Assembly (NCBI GenBank): GCA_023614405.1
Contig: CM042692.1
Location: 120,707,503 to 120,771,502 of the forward strand
Length of the DNA stretch: 64,000 nt
Direction: 5' to 3'
Source: Avena insularis
Lineage: Eukaryota; Streptophyta; Magnoliopsida; Poales; Poaceae
The notes beneath the pieces were generated by a model, which was not told the origin of the DNA, made no database searches, and saw only the letters and a program-made list of their open reading frames with translations. Both the position numbers and the translations under genes were made by a program. The first letter of the stretch is position 1. The number at the start of each line of letters is the position of its first letter. Shown here piece by piece: positions 24,901 to 33,167 of this stretch.

Positions 24901-26404
24901 GCTGGCACCTTCCACCAAAACCATCAGAGCAATGGAGAAGATCGAGAGGGGCTTCCTCTGGGAAGGGAAAAGGGAGGCCAAAGGAGGCAATTGCCATGTC
25001 AATTGGCGTCTGGTTAGCAGGCCAACCAAGCTGGGCGGCCTCGGAATCCAGGACATACAGCTCTCCTGCATTGCGCTCCGGCTGAGATGGCTCTGGCTCA
25101 GCAAGACAGACAGTAACAGAGCCTGGAGTGGCCTCGACCTACAATTTACAAGGCCTGAGCAAGACCTATTCTTCGCCTCCACGTACATCGTGCTGGGAAA
25201 TGGCCGGACTGCACGCTTCTGGGAGGACCGCTGGATCAACGGACACTCTGTCCGCGAGATCGCACCGGCCCTACTCTTGCATCCCACACGGACGCCGCAA
25301 CAGGAGAACCGTGGCCGACGGACTTGCTGAAAACAAATGGGCCCGCGACATTCAGGGGATCTTGGGCTATCAGGAGGTGGGGGAGTACCTGCAACTATGA
25401 CAGCGTATCCTACCCACGGTACTCACCACTGACGACGACAAGTGGATCTGGAAATGGACGGCTGACGGGGAATACACAGCCAAATCAGCATACATGGCAG
25501 CTTTCCAGGGATCCAACAGATGTGCGGCCTGGAAGCTGATATGGAAAACTTGGGCGCCCAACCGCATCAAGTTTTTCCACTGGTTGGCAAACCTTGATCG
25601 TTGCTGGACGGCTGAGCGGCTCGCGAGGCGCCAGCTTCAACACCACCCTCGATGCATGCTCTGCGATCAGGCCATGGAGACTATGCACCACTTGATGATC
25701 GCCTGCCCCTTCTCCAGACAGATCTGGCAGGAGACCCTAGCCTGGCTACACCTGTCCTGCACCCCACCCCATGACGAGCCTTCCCTCTTCGATTGGTGGA
25801 CGACAGCGACACGGCAAACGCCCAAGCCAATGCACAAGGGCCTGGCCACGACCATGCTCCTGGTACCCTGGATGCTCTGGAAGCTACGGAATGACTGCGT
25901 CTTCGAGAGAGCCCAGCCTCTACCCCTGCCCCTCATCGCCAAGATCAAGGACGAGGCCTCGGCTTGGGTGCTTGCGGGCGCCAAAGGGCTTGGCGACATT
26001 ATGCCGACGACCTGGGATGTCCACTGAGCCATGATTTGTTGTAACTTGTGTGCGAACCTCCTTTGAGGGCTGTAACAAACTCTACCTGTGCAATATAATG
26101 AAACGCAAAGCTTTTGCGTTTTCTCCAAAAAAAATAAAAAATTCCTAGGGTAGTTCATGCTGTTTGAATTGGATAACGAGGGATGCAAACCAATGGTTAC
26201 AATATTCTTATACCTGGTCAGTATTTGAAGATGTGCTAACATGTTTTTCGTGTAAATTTGCAAGCAGATGCAAATAGGATCTACTTTGGGGCTATACTTT
26301 TAACAGTTTCTCATCTTACATTGTTTCTCCTGCAGGAGTTGGAGACCTCACTTGTGAAGACTCGCCGCAGGGACCAATCACAGAAACCCATGAAGAGCAT
26401 CTGA
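681..26404 (+). CDS. Iojap-related ribosome-silencing factor, mitochondrial (RsfS/MALSU1 family), four exons
   Basis: Exons 681-959, 1964-2051, 10154-10251 and 26336-26404 join in phase (0, 1, 0) to 534 nt, giving 177 residues and TGA. The N-terminus (MMLSAVRSRALGRWRPLPPR) is Arg-rich and lacks acidic residues, like a mitochondrial presequence. The RsfS/Iojap domain follows: ELPEVEQVLHDVRAGDV, ADYMVVATGRSDWHVRNIAQ, AGKWVVIDSG, then SIIIHALEERAREYYDLESVW. Family knowledge: RsfS/MALSU1 binds large-subunit protein uL14 and blocks subunit joining. The length suits the mitochondrial Iojap-related type. ATG 681 is the first in-frame ATG after a stop at 630-632. Introns are 1004, 8102 and 16084 bp, the last two swollen by mobile elements. 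All exons are free of stops and frameshifts, so the gene is probably functional. A plastid location cannot be excluded. Confidence 0.9.
1463..1932. repeat. 235-bp tandem duplication inside intron 1
   Basis: Two head-to-tail copies, 1463-1697 and 1698-1932, differ at only a few positions. Each begins with an AATGCTG block followed by a run of 12-13 C, and each ends with GTACTAATATGG. The second copy stops 31 nt before the exon 2 acceptor. Its TACTAAT (1922-1928) sits at a typical branch-point distance, and the same motif is repeated at 1687-1693. Confidence 0.9.
1964..2051 (+). CDS. Iojap-related gene, exon 2
   Basis: Begins after the acceptor ...TTTTCTTAAG at 1963 and encodes IKQKQKGSDRILMPSVEGQ, then AGKWVVIDS plus the first base of a Gly codon. 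The donor is G/GTAACA at 2052. The KQKQKGSDR and KWVVIDSG blocks are characteristic of plant Iojap-related proteins. 88 nt, entering in phase 0 and leaving in phase 1. Confidence 0.85.
2052..2910. other. Intron 2, part upstream of the Copia insertion
   Basis: Intron sequence starting with donor GTAACA. It has short open frames only, none with recognisable similarity, and I see no mobile-element termini. It ends in the target site ATAAG (2911-2915) of the Copia element. Confidence 0.5.
2916..3038 (+). repeat. 5' LTR of the intron 2 Copia element
   Basis: 123 bp with termini TGTTAG...TTAACA, followed directly by the tRNA-Met primer-binding site at 3039-3050. It is unusually short for a Triticeae Copia LTR. 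Confidence 0.88.
4250..5617 (+). pseudogene. Copia protease-integrase remnant
   Basis: Aspartic protease motif SSWIIDTGA at about 4259-4285. The GAG-pre-integrase zinc region follows as WHHRFGHLSGSRLSSLV ... CLGCRLGKQ (about 4663-4788). The integrase core DLVHSDVWGPTPFAS ... YYIVFIDDYSRH is at about 4835-4930, and a Glu-region MAEGKHRHLETARAMM is near 5140. The second catalytic Asp region is lost. The frame changes near 4300, 4791 and 5326. Continues to the hAT insertion point inside a Pro/Ser/Thr-rich linker. Confidence 0.8.
5661..5888. repeat. About 114-bp tandem repeat near the hAT end
   Basis: Two copies (about 5661-5775 and 5776-5888), each from CTCAACGCTTAGGC to AATACCTTGAATTG, about 90% alike. 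Subterminal duplication within the hAT element. Confidence 0.75.
5885..6827 (-). pseudogene. hAT transposase remnant (BED zinc finger + DUF659)
   Basis: Minus strand from 6827: VVCNLCGKITSRGIKRHKEH with a later Cys gives a BED-type finger, followed by QLRREMLEYLEKNKRN. Next come QCFHGLHYKTKF and a typical linker (about 6180-6630). DUF659 motifs follow at about 5890-6160: MSDGWSDRRE, NPEGTYFLESVDASS, then NGANYKAAGKILTERIP. At least two in-frame stops and a frameshift are present. The C-terminal dimerisation region is missing. Family knowledge: this is the usual N-terminal layout of plant hAT transposases. Confidence 0.8.
6982..7250. mobile_element. Stowaway-type MITE nested in the hAT element
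   Basis: 269 bp with terminal inverted repeats (CTCCCTCCATTCTTTAATAT... and its complement ...GGAACGGAGGGAG) and TA target duplications at 6980-6981 and 7251-7252. The CTCCCTCC terminus and TA site are diagnostic of Stowaway/Tc1-mariner MITEs. Confidence 0.85.
8230..9734 (+). pseudogene. Copia reverse transcriptase-RNase H remnant
   Basis: Reverse transcriptase starts near WQLAMTKEIATLERTRRWDL. It continues YDETFASVAHMTTV, QLDVKNAFLNGELCEEVYMQ (about 8520-8580) and the catalytic YVDDMI near 8773. LGPLRYFLGIEVSS and RPDISYPVHILSQF follow. RNase H motifs are AYSDATWASDP and VSRSSAEAELRAM, then HELTKHIGIDASFVR to the end. Stops (for example in the KWV region near 8370) and at least four frame changes show it is dead. 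Confidence 0.82.
9767..9889 (+). repeat. 3' LTR of the intron 2 Copia element
   Basis: Matches the 5' LTR but its first bases read GG instead of TG, because a G-run (16 G at 9753-9768) in the polypurine tract runs into the LTR edge. Ends TTAACA at 9889, followed by TSD ATAAG. Confidence 0.85.
9895..10153. other. Intron 2, part downstream of the Copia insertion
   Basis: About 260 bp of intron between the Copia target duplication and the exon 3 acceptor (CAATTAACCAAGAATTATGCCAG). No feature other than the splice acceptor region. Confidence 0.5.
10154..10251 (+). CDS. Iojap-related gene, exon 3
   Basis: 98 nt between acceptor TGCCAG (10153) and donor CAG/GTCAGC (10252). Completes the split Gly codon, then encodes SIIIHALEERAREYYDLES and ends ...PPNISAQ. 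This is the conserved 'V/I-V/I-H-x-F/L ... R-E-Y/F-Y-D-L-E-x-x-W' end of the RsfS domain. It lies about 260 bp beyond the Copia insertion in intron 2. Confidence 0.88.
10269..10391. mobile_element. Stowaway MITE in intron 3 (copy 1)
   Basis: 123-bp hairpin: CTCCCTCCGACTCATATTAG... pairs with ...CTAATATGGGTCGGAGAGAG. TA duplications at 10267-10268 and 10392-10393. The interior ATCTAGACA/ATCCGAATCTAG repeats are palindromic. Confidence 0.88.
10767..10889. mobile_element. Stowaway MITE in intron 3 (copy 2)
   Basis: 123 bp, same length and interior motifs as the copy at 10269-10391 but more diverged at its tips (CTCACTCCAG... / ...GGCCGGAGGAAG). TA duplications at 10765-10766 and 10890-10891. 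Confidence 0.82.
11034..15600 (-). repeat. LARD LTR, downstream (3') copy in element orientation
   Basis: Starts TGTAACTACC and ends GGGATGCTACA on the plus strand. The block 14521-15600 differs from the other LTR at only about three positions, but 11034-12250 and 13400-14450 differ by many small indels. An open frame of 122 codons (15040-15408, minus) is shared by both LTRs but has no recognisable domain. Confidence 0.88.
15601..18573 (-). other. LARD internal domain, noncoding
   Basis: About 2.97 kb, purine-rich on the plus strand, with no open frame resembling Gag or Pol on either strand. A palindromic AATCTCGCCCCGAGATT (15621-15637) lies 20 bp inside the polypurine tract. Such domains are thought to act as structured RNA mobilised by another element's proteins. 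Confidence 0.75.
18558..18571 (-). other. Primer-binding site of the LARD-like element
   Basis: Minus-strand TGGTATCAGAGCCA, complementary to the 3' end of initiator tRNA-Met, two bases from the LTR edge at 18574. It fixes the element's orientation. Confidence 0.88.
18574..23099 (-). repeat. LARD LTR, upstream (5') copy in element orientation
   Basis: Second LTR copy; starts TGTAACTACC and ends GAGATGCTACA on the plus strand, followed by TSD ACGGG. Lies directly beside the primer-binding site. Confidence 0.88.
23435..23811 (-). mobile_element. Solo LTR (Copia-like) in intron 3
   Basis: 377 bp with inverted ends TGTTGT...ACAACA, flanked by GGACA (23430-23434) and GGACG (23812-23816), a 5-bp target duplication with one mismatch. 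On the minus strand a TATA-like CCTATAAGAGG precedes a transcribed-looking leader, as in Copia LTRs. There is no internal domain, primer site or partner LTR nearby, which suggests LTR-LTR recombination. Confidence 0.65.
23817..24400. other. Intron 3, unclassified segment before the LINE
   Basis: No coding sequence or element termini that I can support. One short open frame (23909-24091) has no recognisable content. Confidence 0.4.
24401..26137 (+). mobile_element. 5'-truncated LINE (L1-type) in intron 3
   Basis: Begins inside the reverse transcriptase at LSPQLFVIAVDVLGKIF, with catalytic YADD at 24524-24535. It continues NYTKSSATLIRCE, FPITYLGIPL and KPGRLALIKSVLGAIP. After a frame break near 25330 and a stop near 25399, the zinc-binding zf-RVT region follows (TAKSAYMAAFQ ... 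IKFFHWLANLDRCWTAERLA ... CMLCDQAMETMHHLMIACPF). The stop is at 26025-26027. A short 3' UTR ends in an A-rich tail at about 26117-26137. 5' truncation with a poly-A tail is typical of target-primed insertion. I could not identify the target duplication. Confidence 0.9.
26336..26404 (+). CDS. Iojap-related gene, terminal exon 4
   Basis: Follows a textbook acceptor (TTGTTTCTCCTGCAG, ending 26335). Encodes 22 basic residues starting ELETSLVKTRRRDQSQKP and a TGA at 26402-26404. Phase 0 matches the end of exon 3. The exon lies only about 200 bp downstream of the LINE poly-A tail, so the LINE inserted close to the acceptor without destroying it. Confidence 0.8.
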   Translation, partial: ELETSLVKTRRRDQSQKPMKSI

Positions 26405-26937
26405 GCTAAATCTGCTGCGACCGTGATCCATCGTCTGTGGTGGTGAGTATTCCGAGTTTTTTGTACCCTCAAGTCCCATTTGGATGTACTATTGTTGAAC
26501 GAACTGCAGGTCACACCATGGACAACCATTACCATTCGTGTGCAGGGTTTGTTCAAGGTTTTTGAGATTGAGAGCGCCAAGTATGCTTGCTTCTTTTCAA
26601 GAACCTTGAATGGTAGATTTCTAAGTTTGATTCTGGATGATATTGTCAGGGTTCAGGACACTGATATCTCTGTGGAAGCCTGTTTGTGTTCTGTACTTTT
26701 GATCATTTTATCACCTTCAAGTTCAACACAAGATTGTGCTTTTTCTTTTGTTTCGTGTTGCTATTCACCTCTTTGGACAGTACCCAGTGTCAACAGATTA
26801 GCATGAGTTTAGATATATGCATATCTAGAAAAAACTGGTGTCACTTATTTTGGGATGGAGGGGAGTATGAAAATTTTAAGCTTTTGTTTTGTTTAGCTGT
26901 CCCAGACCAGCAATAACAGGCTTATCGGCCTTTCCTA
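26405..26937 (+). other. 3' UTR region of the Iojap-related gene with possible UTR intron
   Basis: No coding sequence. A 77-bp candidate intron at 26443-26519 has donor GTGAGT and acceptor GAACTGCAG. The segment 26842-26867 (ACTTATTTTGGGATGGAGGGGAGTA-like) resembles one end of a Stowaway MITE without a partner end. The poly-A site was not located. Confidence 0.4.
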
Positions 26938-27597
26938 GTGGATATCCGGGTCGTTGATGGGTCTGAGCCACGAAAATAAGCCCTCTTACAATATCACTCA
27001 CAGGCTGCCTAGTGTACTAGGTATATGTCTACACACTGAGAAGACATCATTGACACATAACTACCGCTTTTTTCCAGAAAATACCACCATTGGGGCAGGT
27101 GTGTCTGACGCATAGCACTTGTTGCTTAGTTTAACAGCGTTGAATGGTTTCTTAACCGTTTGGACCCACCTGTCAGGTCTATTGCAGGCCTAGGGGAAAG
27201 GGGATTTTTTTTCTACATCCCACGAAGTGCGCGGGCCTAAGCAAACCTGCCAGCTGGCGGTAAGGACATCTCCACCGGGCCGACATAAACAGGAGAGCCA
27301 AAATGTGATGGGCTGGGCCGTGGAGAGATTTGGGTCCGGCTCGTTCGGCCAACCGCGTTCAGCGGCATGATAGATCTGTCCACGCTTGGCAAATAGGTCA
27401 TCACTGTGGCCACCGGTGTCGGTGCCGGTGTATTTCCAGTGTGTTCCCGCCGTCCTGCCGTTTCTTGCTTTTCTTTTCTGCGGCTTCCTGCCTGTCCTGG
27501 GTGTTTCCTATAGTGTCCAAGCACAGTAATAAAAATTGCCATAAAAAGGGGAGTACCAGCCAAGATAGATACAACTAGAAATCCGCCACAAACCACC
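26938..27597. other. Intergenic region, no supported feature until 27540
   Basis: No ORF, repeat or element end recognised. A TATA-like CATAAAAAGGG near 27540-27550 lies about 50 bp upstream of an ATG at 27598. Confidence 0.35.
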
Positions 27598-28016
27598 ATG
27601 CTTGGCCGCCGGCGTCGCGGCACTAGAGTTGGCAACCGCGGCAGAGAAGAGCCGTCGTGGCCACCGGACCTGTCAAAGTTACCGGACGTTTAGCTGCATT
27701 TGATTCTGGGGTGGCCACAGATATTCAGTTTGTACGGCCACGACGCACTCACTTTGACCGCAATAGGACCACCGGTGAACCTTTCACGTGGGAGGTAATG
27801 TGCCGTGTCTTTCTGCTGGAGCACCTGCGGCGTCAAGCGCTCACATACGTGCGCCATGGGGCCCTGGCAGCGGTGCGGGCCAATCCCGACGACGCTCATC
27901 TGCGTGCCCGCCTTGCCCAAGCTAAAAAGGAGTTGCAGACGCAGGTTGTGATCTACCGCTCTCTCGAAGAAGAATGGGGTCTTGTCGACCCGTCGCCGCC
28001 GCTGCCAACGTCGTAG
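27598..28016 (+). pseudogene. Possible small gene or frameshifted pseudogene, function unknown
   Basis: An ATG at 27598 (context ACCACCATGC), about 50 bp after a TATA-like box, opens a frame beginning MLGRRRRGTRVGNRGREEPS that stops at 27691. A second, overlapping frame (27657-28016, without ATG) encodes a helical-looking stretch with RQALTYVRHGALAAVRANPD and LRARLAQAKKELQTQVVIYR, ending at TAG. GC-rich codon use is gene-like. The two frames would need a frameshift or a small intron to join. I recognise no domain, and a noncoding interpretation is possible. Confidence 0.3.
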
Positions 28017-28174
28017 ACATCGCATAGTTAGATTGTTCTTCTAGGTTGGGTTTGCTTGTAAAACATTTCTAGACTTGAATGGAAATTTGTCATTGCAAAT
28101 GGCTGATGCTCACATTGCAAATTTGATTTCAAAGACGATACATGGTGAGTACACAGTCTAGTCTAGTGCTAAGC

Positions 28175-28465
28175 CTACTTGTCGGAGTCAAAGTCGGAGT
28201 GGTAGTGGTGACGGCACATGGTGTCGTCTAAGACGCCGCTAACGGTGAGCATGGCTTCACCGTCGTACTTGAAGACGGTGAAGTGGCCGACTTGGATTTC
28301 GTGCGCGGGGGTGAACTCCCATCCGTTGGCAAGGAACATCTGGCCGAGCCAATCGAACAACACCTCCACCGGCCACGCGTCGGTTTTGCCACTGGGCACC
28401 AGTATCATTACCTACTAGGGCTCTACGCCGTTGACCAGCGACGCGAATTTGCGGTGAAAGAGCAT
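28175..28465 (-). pseudogene. B3 DNA-binding domain pseudogene fragment
   Basis: Minus strand from 28465: MLFHRKFASLVNGVEP, two consecutive stops, then MILVPSGKTDAWPVEV, NGWEFTPAHEIQVGHFTVFK and YDGEAMLTVSGVLDDTMCRH, ending at TAG 28175-28177. The pattern 'F...L...VPSG..W.VEV ... GW.EF...H.L.VGH..VFKYDG...L.V.VFD' is the plant B3 domain (REM class). The TAG TAG pair, the absence of other domains and the short length mark it as a broken fragment. It lies antisense to the possible small gene at 27598-28016. Confidence 0.68.
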
Positions 28466-28847
28466 CCTGTTGGTAGGATAATCCTAACTTGGTGATCTTT
28501 TTACCTTAGTCTAATTGTTGATATAGGGTAATCCTTGAATATATCATATCTACTTTGGATAAATAAGTAATTAACTTTACTTAAAGAAAATAGGTAAGTA
28601 ACTAATCCTTAAGACAAATTAGATAAGAAGATTTTTCTAAAGTGTGATATGATTATTCACAAATAAATATCCCTCACCAGTCATAGTGAAGTATGGTTTA
28701 GTTAAAATGGTTCCCTATAGTCACTATCCAAACTACATGTCTTCCTTAAAGGATTTAATGGTTTAAAACTTTTGTCCTAATTTATTTAGTTCAAATAGTC
28801 AAATTATTCTTTTTCTTGAATAGATTATATTTTTCTGATCATTTAGA
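28466..28847. other. AT-rich intergenic segment
   Basis: No coding potential and no clear element termini. It ends where the truncated Copia coding similarity begins. Confidence 0.4.
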
Positions 28848-30590
28848 AAGAGATTCTTAGTCGGGGAGTCAGCGGGAGCACGGTGCAGCTCGAATAAATT
28901 CAAGAGGAACCAGTTAGTAGAGAGTTGGTAAAATCCTTGGAGGTTGAGTCCGTCGTGTTAGCTAAGCTAGCAGATGTACATACACTGCGAAGATCGGCCA
29001 GATTGCAGTGATGAGCTGACAACTTATTCAGAAGAAATGGCTGGATCCAACTTCGAGTCGTGGCTTGGAGTCATGAGATCTGAGTTAAAGTCCATGGATG
29101 AGAATCAAGTTTGGAACTTGGTTGATCTGCCAAACGGTGCAAGACCCGTCGAGTGGAAATGGGTCTTTAAGAAGAAAACTGATATGAATGGAAATATTTC
29201 TATCTATAAAGCACGACTTATCGCGAAGGGGTTCTGACAGGTTCAATGAGTTGACTACGACGAGACTTTCTCATCCTTGGTGATGTTTAAGTCAGTTCGG
29301 ATCATGTTAGCTATAGCAGCCTATTTCGACTATGAGATATGACAGATGGATATCAAGACGGCTTTCCTTAATGGAAATTTAACCAAGGATGTGTATATGA
29401 GACAACCCGAGGGTTTTGCCGATCCGGCTAATGCTGACAAGGTATGCAAACTTCAGAAATCCATTTATGGGTTGAAGCAAGCATCTCAGAGTTGGAACAT
29501 TCGCTTTGATGAGGTAGTCAAATCGTTTAGCTTCATCAAGAGTGATCATGATTCTTGTTTATACAAGAAGTTTAGTGGCAGCAAAGTAAACTTTCTGATC
29601 TTATATGTGGATGACATATTACTGATTGGAAATGATGTGCAGATGTTGCAAGAAACCAAGGAATCATTGGAAAGGAGTTTCTCCGTGAAGGACGTGGGTG
29701 AGGCAACTTACATACTAGGAATCATGATCTATAGAGATAGATCAAGGCGGCTCACTGGATTGAGTCAGAGTACATATTTGGATAAAGTGTTGAAGAAGTT
29801 CAACGTGGAATCGTCTAAAAAGGGATTCTTACTGATGCCCCATGGTGTAAAACTTAGCAAGACTTAGTGTCATTCGATAACTGATGAGCAAAGTCGGATG
29901 AGTGTGATCCCGTATGTTTGGCAGCCGGATCCATCATGATTTGTACTAGGCCAGATGTTTTCTATGCTCTAAGTGTTGTGAGCAGATACCAGGCTGGGCC
30001 TGGAGAAATTCACTAGGCAGCGGTTAAAAACATCCTTAAGTACTTGAGAAGGACTAAGGATGTGTTCCTAGTTTATGGAGGTGAGGTTGAACTCGATGTA
30101 AATGGTTACATGAATACGAGTTATCTTACCGACTCAAATGATTCTCGTTTGCAATCTGGATATGTGTTTGTAATGAATGGAGGGGCTGTGAGCTGGAAGA
30201 GTTCCAAGCAAGAGATTATGTATGCATCTACAATAGAGGCTGGGTATATTGCTGCCTCAGAGGCGACAAAGGAAGCCGTTTGGATCAGGAACTTCCTGAT
30301 GGATCTTGGTGTGGTTCAAGGCTCATCCAATCCGTTAGACGTGTATTGTGACAATAATGGTGCTATTGCACAAGCCAAGGAACCTAGACAACACCAGAAG
30401 AACAAACATATACTCATGCATGACCACCTGATTTGCCAGTTTGTTGATCAAGGTGATATCAAGTTATGTTTATACTCATGCTTTACCACCTGATTTGCCA
30501 GTTTGTTGATCAAGGTGATATCAAGTTATGCAAGGTAAACACGGATGCAAACGTTGTGGATCCGTTAACAAATCCACTTCCATAGCCTAA
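28848..30590 (+). pseudogene. Copia RT-RNase H pseudogene
   Basis: Reverse transcriptase: NQVWNLVDLPNGARPVEWKW, YKARLIAKGF, QMDIKTAFLNGNLTKDVYM, KLQKSIYGLKQASQSWN and catalytic YVDDILLIGND (about 29606-29640). A frame change near 29910 precedes RNase H: GAVSWKSSKQEIMYAS, CDNNGAIAQAKEP. In-frame stops at 29235-29237, near 29248, at 29340-29342 and near 29865 mostly look like single transitions (CGA or TGG to TGA, CAG to TAG). A 62-bp tandem duplication interrupts the end. Confidence 0.85.
30407..30530. repeat. 62-bp tandem duplication in the RNase H end
   Basis: Copies 30407-30468 and 30469-30530 share ACCACCTGATTTGCC... through ...ATCAAGTTATG and differ at a few positions. The duplication breaks the reading frame of the Copia remnant. 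Confidence 0.85.
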
Positions 30591-30674
30591 ACATGAGGCA
30601 CACACGAGAGATATGGGCATTAGATGCCTAGACACGTGATGTCAGGATGATTGACTCTAGTGCAAGTGGGAGAC

Positions 30675-31955
30675 TATTGGGAATATGCCCTGGAGGCAAT
30701 CATGTATGATGTAATTCCCAATGTATTCATAAAGTTATTAAGTTGTCCTAGTATGCAGAGCCGTTATGTATCATCGAATATGTGATTTGGTTGTGGAACT
30801 ATATATATTCTTGTTGTTTATACTAGTCGTTGATGTTGTGTTGGACACATAACTTAGACCAATGTGAAATTCAGCTGATGACTAGGTTCCACTTGGCATG
30901 GGCATGGTGATGCTATTCCGACTTACATGGACTCCGCTAAAGAGTTTAGCGAGTCGGAATGATCCATAGTTAAGATGCAACGAGCATGTTGTCATTTGCA
31001 GTCTCAATAAATGTAATCCTTTGACCTGAGGTGATCGCATGATCCGAGTTGTGGATCACCAGCTTAGGTTCTATCAAACGTTGTTCCGTAAATGGGCAGT
31101 TATAAAAGTAGAGGTCGGGTTGGTTGTGAATCAAGCTGCATGACAAGGATTACCAAGATTGGATTTTCCCCTCCGTAATGGAGAGATATTCTCTAGGCCC
31201 TCTCATGTGATATGATTTGGAAGCATGGCCATGCGTGACTTGGTTAAGTGTTAACCAAAGATTCAGATTAAGTGTCAGTCTAGTGAATCGTATATCATGC
31301 AACGAGAAGAGAGTTGAGCTATTGTAGGGATGGCAACTACTCGCCTATAGCTCAATAGGTAAATCGTGAGGCAAAGGGACTTGGACGAAAGTCACATTGA
31401 AAATGTTTGTCTTCTGACTTTACATCGCTTGAGAGTTGGCACGTCTTGCTAGAGGCTGCTACTAGCTATCGACTTGGAGTGGTGATTAGTGTCGTGTCCA
31501 GGTGTGCATGAACCTACAAGGTCACACACTTAAGGGAAAGGAGCCCATATGGATTCGACCCATATGGAGATTGGGATACAGCCTATATGAGCCTCCAGCG
31601 TTGAGCCCAACTAGGAGTATATATAAGTGGAGTGACAAGGGTTAGTTTTCTGACCTAGCCGTCACTTTCTCCACTCTCAAATCGGGTTAGACAAGATCTA
31701 GCAATCCTCTACCCGTGCTCCTTCCTATACGTGTGGATACCGGTAGAGGCGTTGCACGTGCGGCACTGGAGACGAAGGAGTTTATGGGATCTGGAGGAGC
31801 TATTCGTGGGATCGATCAGCACTGCATCAACGAACATGCTTCATCGATAATCCGCACCAGCGCGTCTAGTGGTAAATCCTTTGACCTATCACCTGAGCTA
31901 GATCTTGGGAGGACCGCGTAGGGATTTTTTTTGTTTATCTCTGCGTGGCCCAACA
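30675..31955 (+). repeat. 3' LTR of the truncated BARE-like Copia
   Basis: Starts TATTGGGAATATGCCC (TG mutated to TA) directly after the polypurine tract and ends GTGGCCCAACA. It contains a TATA box (GTATATATAAG, about 31616-31626) and a leader. Inverted TTGGG/CCCAA ends are typical of this group. Confidence 0.8.
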
Positions 31956-31966
31956 AAATTGTCACA

Positions 31967-32460
31967 AAAGGAGGTATTCACACAGAGACAGACTTGGTCG
32001 TGAGTTTTGCTTTCTCCAATGATCGATTGTGTTCAAGGAAAAGGTCAAACTGATCGTGCGCCAAGGTTTTTTAGCTAGACCAAAAACCAATTCTCTCTAT
32101 ACTGCTATTAAATTTCGAGATGGAAAGCTACTAAATCTCTCAAATATTTTGTTGTTGCTATTTTGTGGAGCTAATACTGATGTACTAGTATTCGTTTAAA
32201 TCAAGGGTAGTAAATAGTCTTGCTTTTATTTTGAAACATGGCCTTGTCACAATCTAGATGAGACTTGGGCATTTCGAGTTGCATATGAGGGTCACATAGG
32301 CATTGATGTGAAAAGAAGGTACTCAAAAGAAGACTTGATCGTCAGTTTTGCTTGCTCCAATGGTCGAGTGTGTCTGGAGAAAAGGGTAAATTGATCGTGT
32401 AACAAGGTTTTTAGAGCTAAAACAAGAATTGATTCTCTTTGTACTGTTATTGAATTTCAG
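31967..32460. repeat. Diverged direct repeat pair, about 150 bp each
   Basis: 31967-32119 and 32312-32460 share blocks such as GTGAGTTTTGCTTTCTCCAA versus GTCAGTTTTGCTTGCTCCAA and GATCGTG..CAAGGTTTTT. The flanks add three TAATTCGG-type copies (near 32719, 32808, 32938). No coding sequence or element ends were found in 31956-33160. Confidence 0.55.
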
Positions 32461-33167
32461 TGTCTGTATTGCTGAATTGGTCCCTTTGAAATGCTGTTGA
32501 ATCGGTCAAGTACTGCTGAATATGAACTGCGAATATGTCGATATTTTTTTATCTTATTCTATACTTCTTTACATGAATATATGTCAAAAGAATTATCGTT
32601 TTCCCCCTCCCTTTGTGAGGTCTTTGTTTCGAATCAGTCCGAGTCACAACACAATGCAATTTTTGTTAACGAGGAGAAGAAATCTAGCTCATTCGACCTC
32701 ACTTTAGTCCAGAACATTTTAATTCGGTATTTTTGGTATCAGGGAACTGCTCACCATAGCTCAGTGAAATTTGAGAAAGGAGCTCATGGTGCATAGTCCA
32801 GATAATTTTAATTCGGCCTTTTCAGGGTCAGAGGATTACTGAGCACAACCTAGTGAAATTTGAGAAAGGAACCCATAGAGCATTGCCCATTGAGTATAGC
32901 CCATGTAGAGTAGTACATGTAGAATAGCCAAAATCTTTTTAATTCGGCCTTTTAGGCATTGCCCCGCACCTCTTAGAAAAAGTCCGGCTGGACATGTTTT
33001 TAAGAAACTCATTCATTAAGTGGCATTTTATAAATTGAGATGCCAGGAGTGCTTCCCTTTTATTTTAGAAAAGATAAACATAGATATACAAAATCTTTTT
33101 AAGAAGACAAATACGTAAGTTATAAGTACTAAGAAATCTTTAATGATAAATTTTCTAGAAATATCTT

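Larger units (their letters stand above)
28848..31955 (+). mobile_element. 5'-truncated BARE/Angela-like Copia retrotransposon with 3' LTR
   Basis: Coding similarity starts abruptly in the integrase-RT linker (KEILSRGVSGSTVQLE near 28848). It runs through reverse transcriptase and RNase H to a polypurine tract (AAGTGGGAGAC, ending about 30674) and an LTR of 1281 bp. The 5' LTR, gag, protease and integrase are missing, so no target duplication can be tested. The polyprotein motifs resemble those of the fuller element at 34497-43037. Confidence 0.85.
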
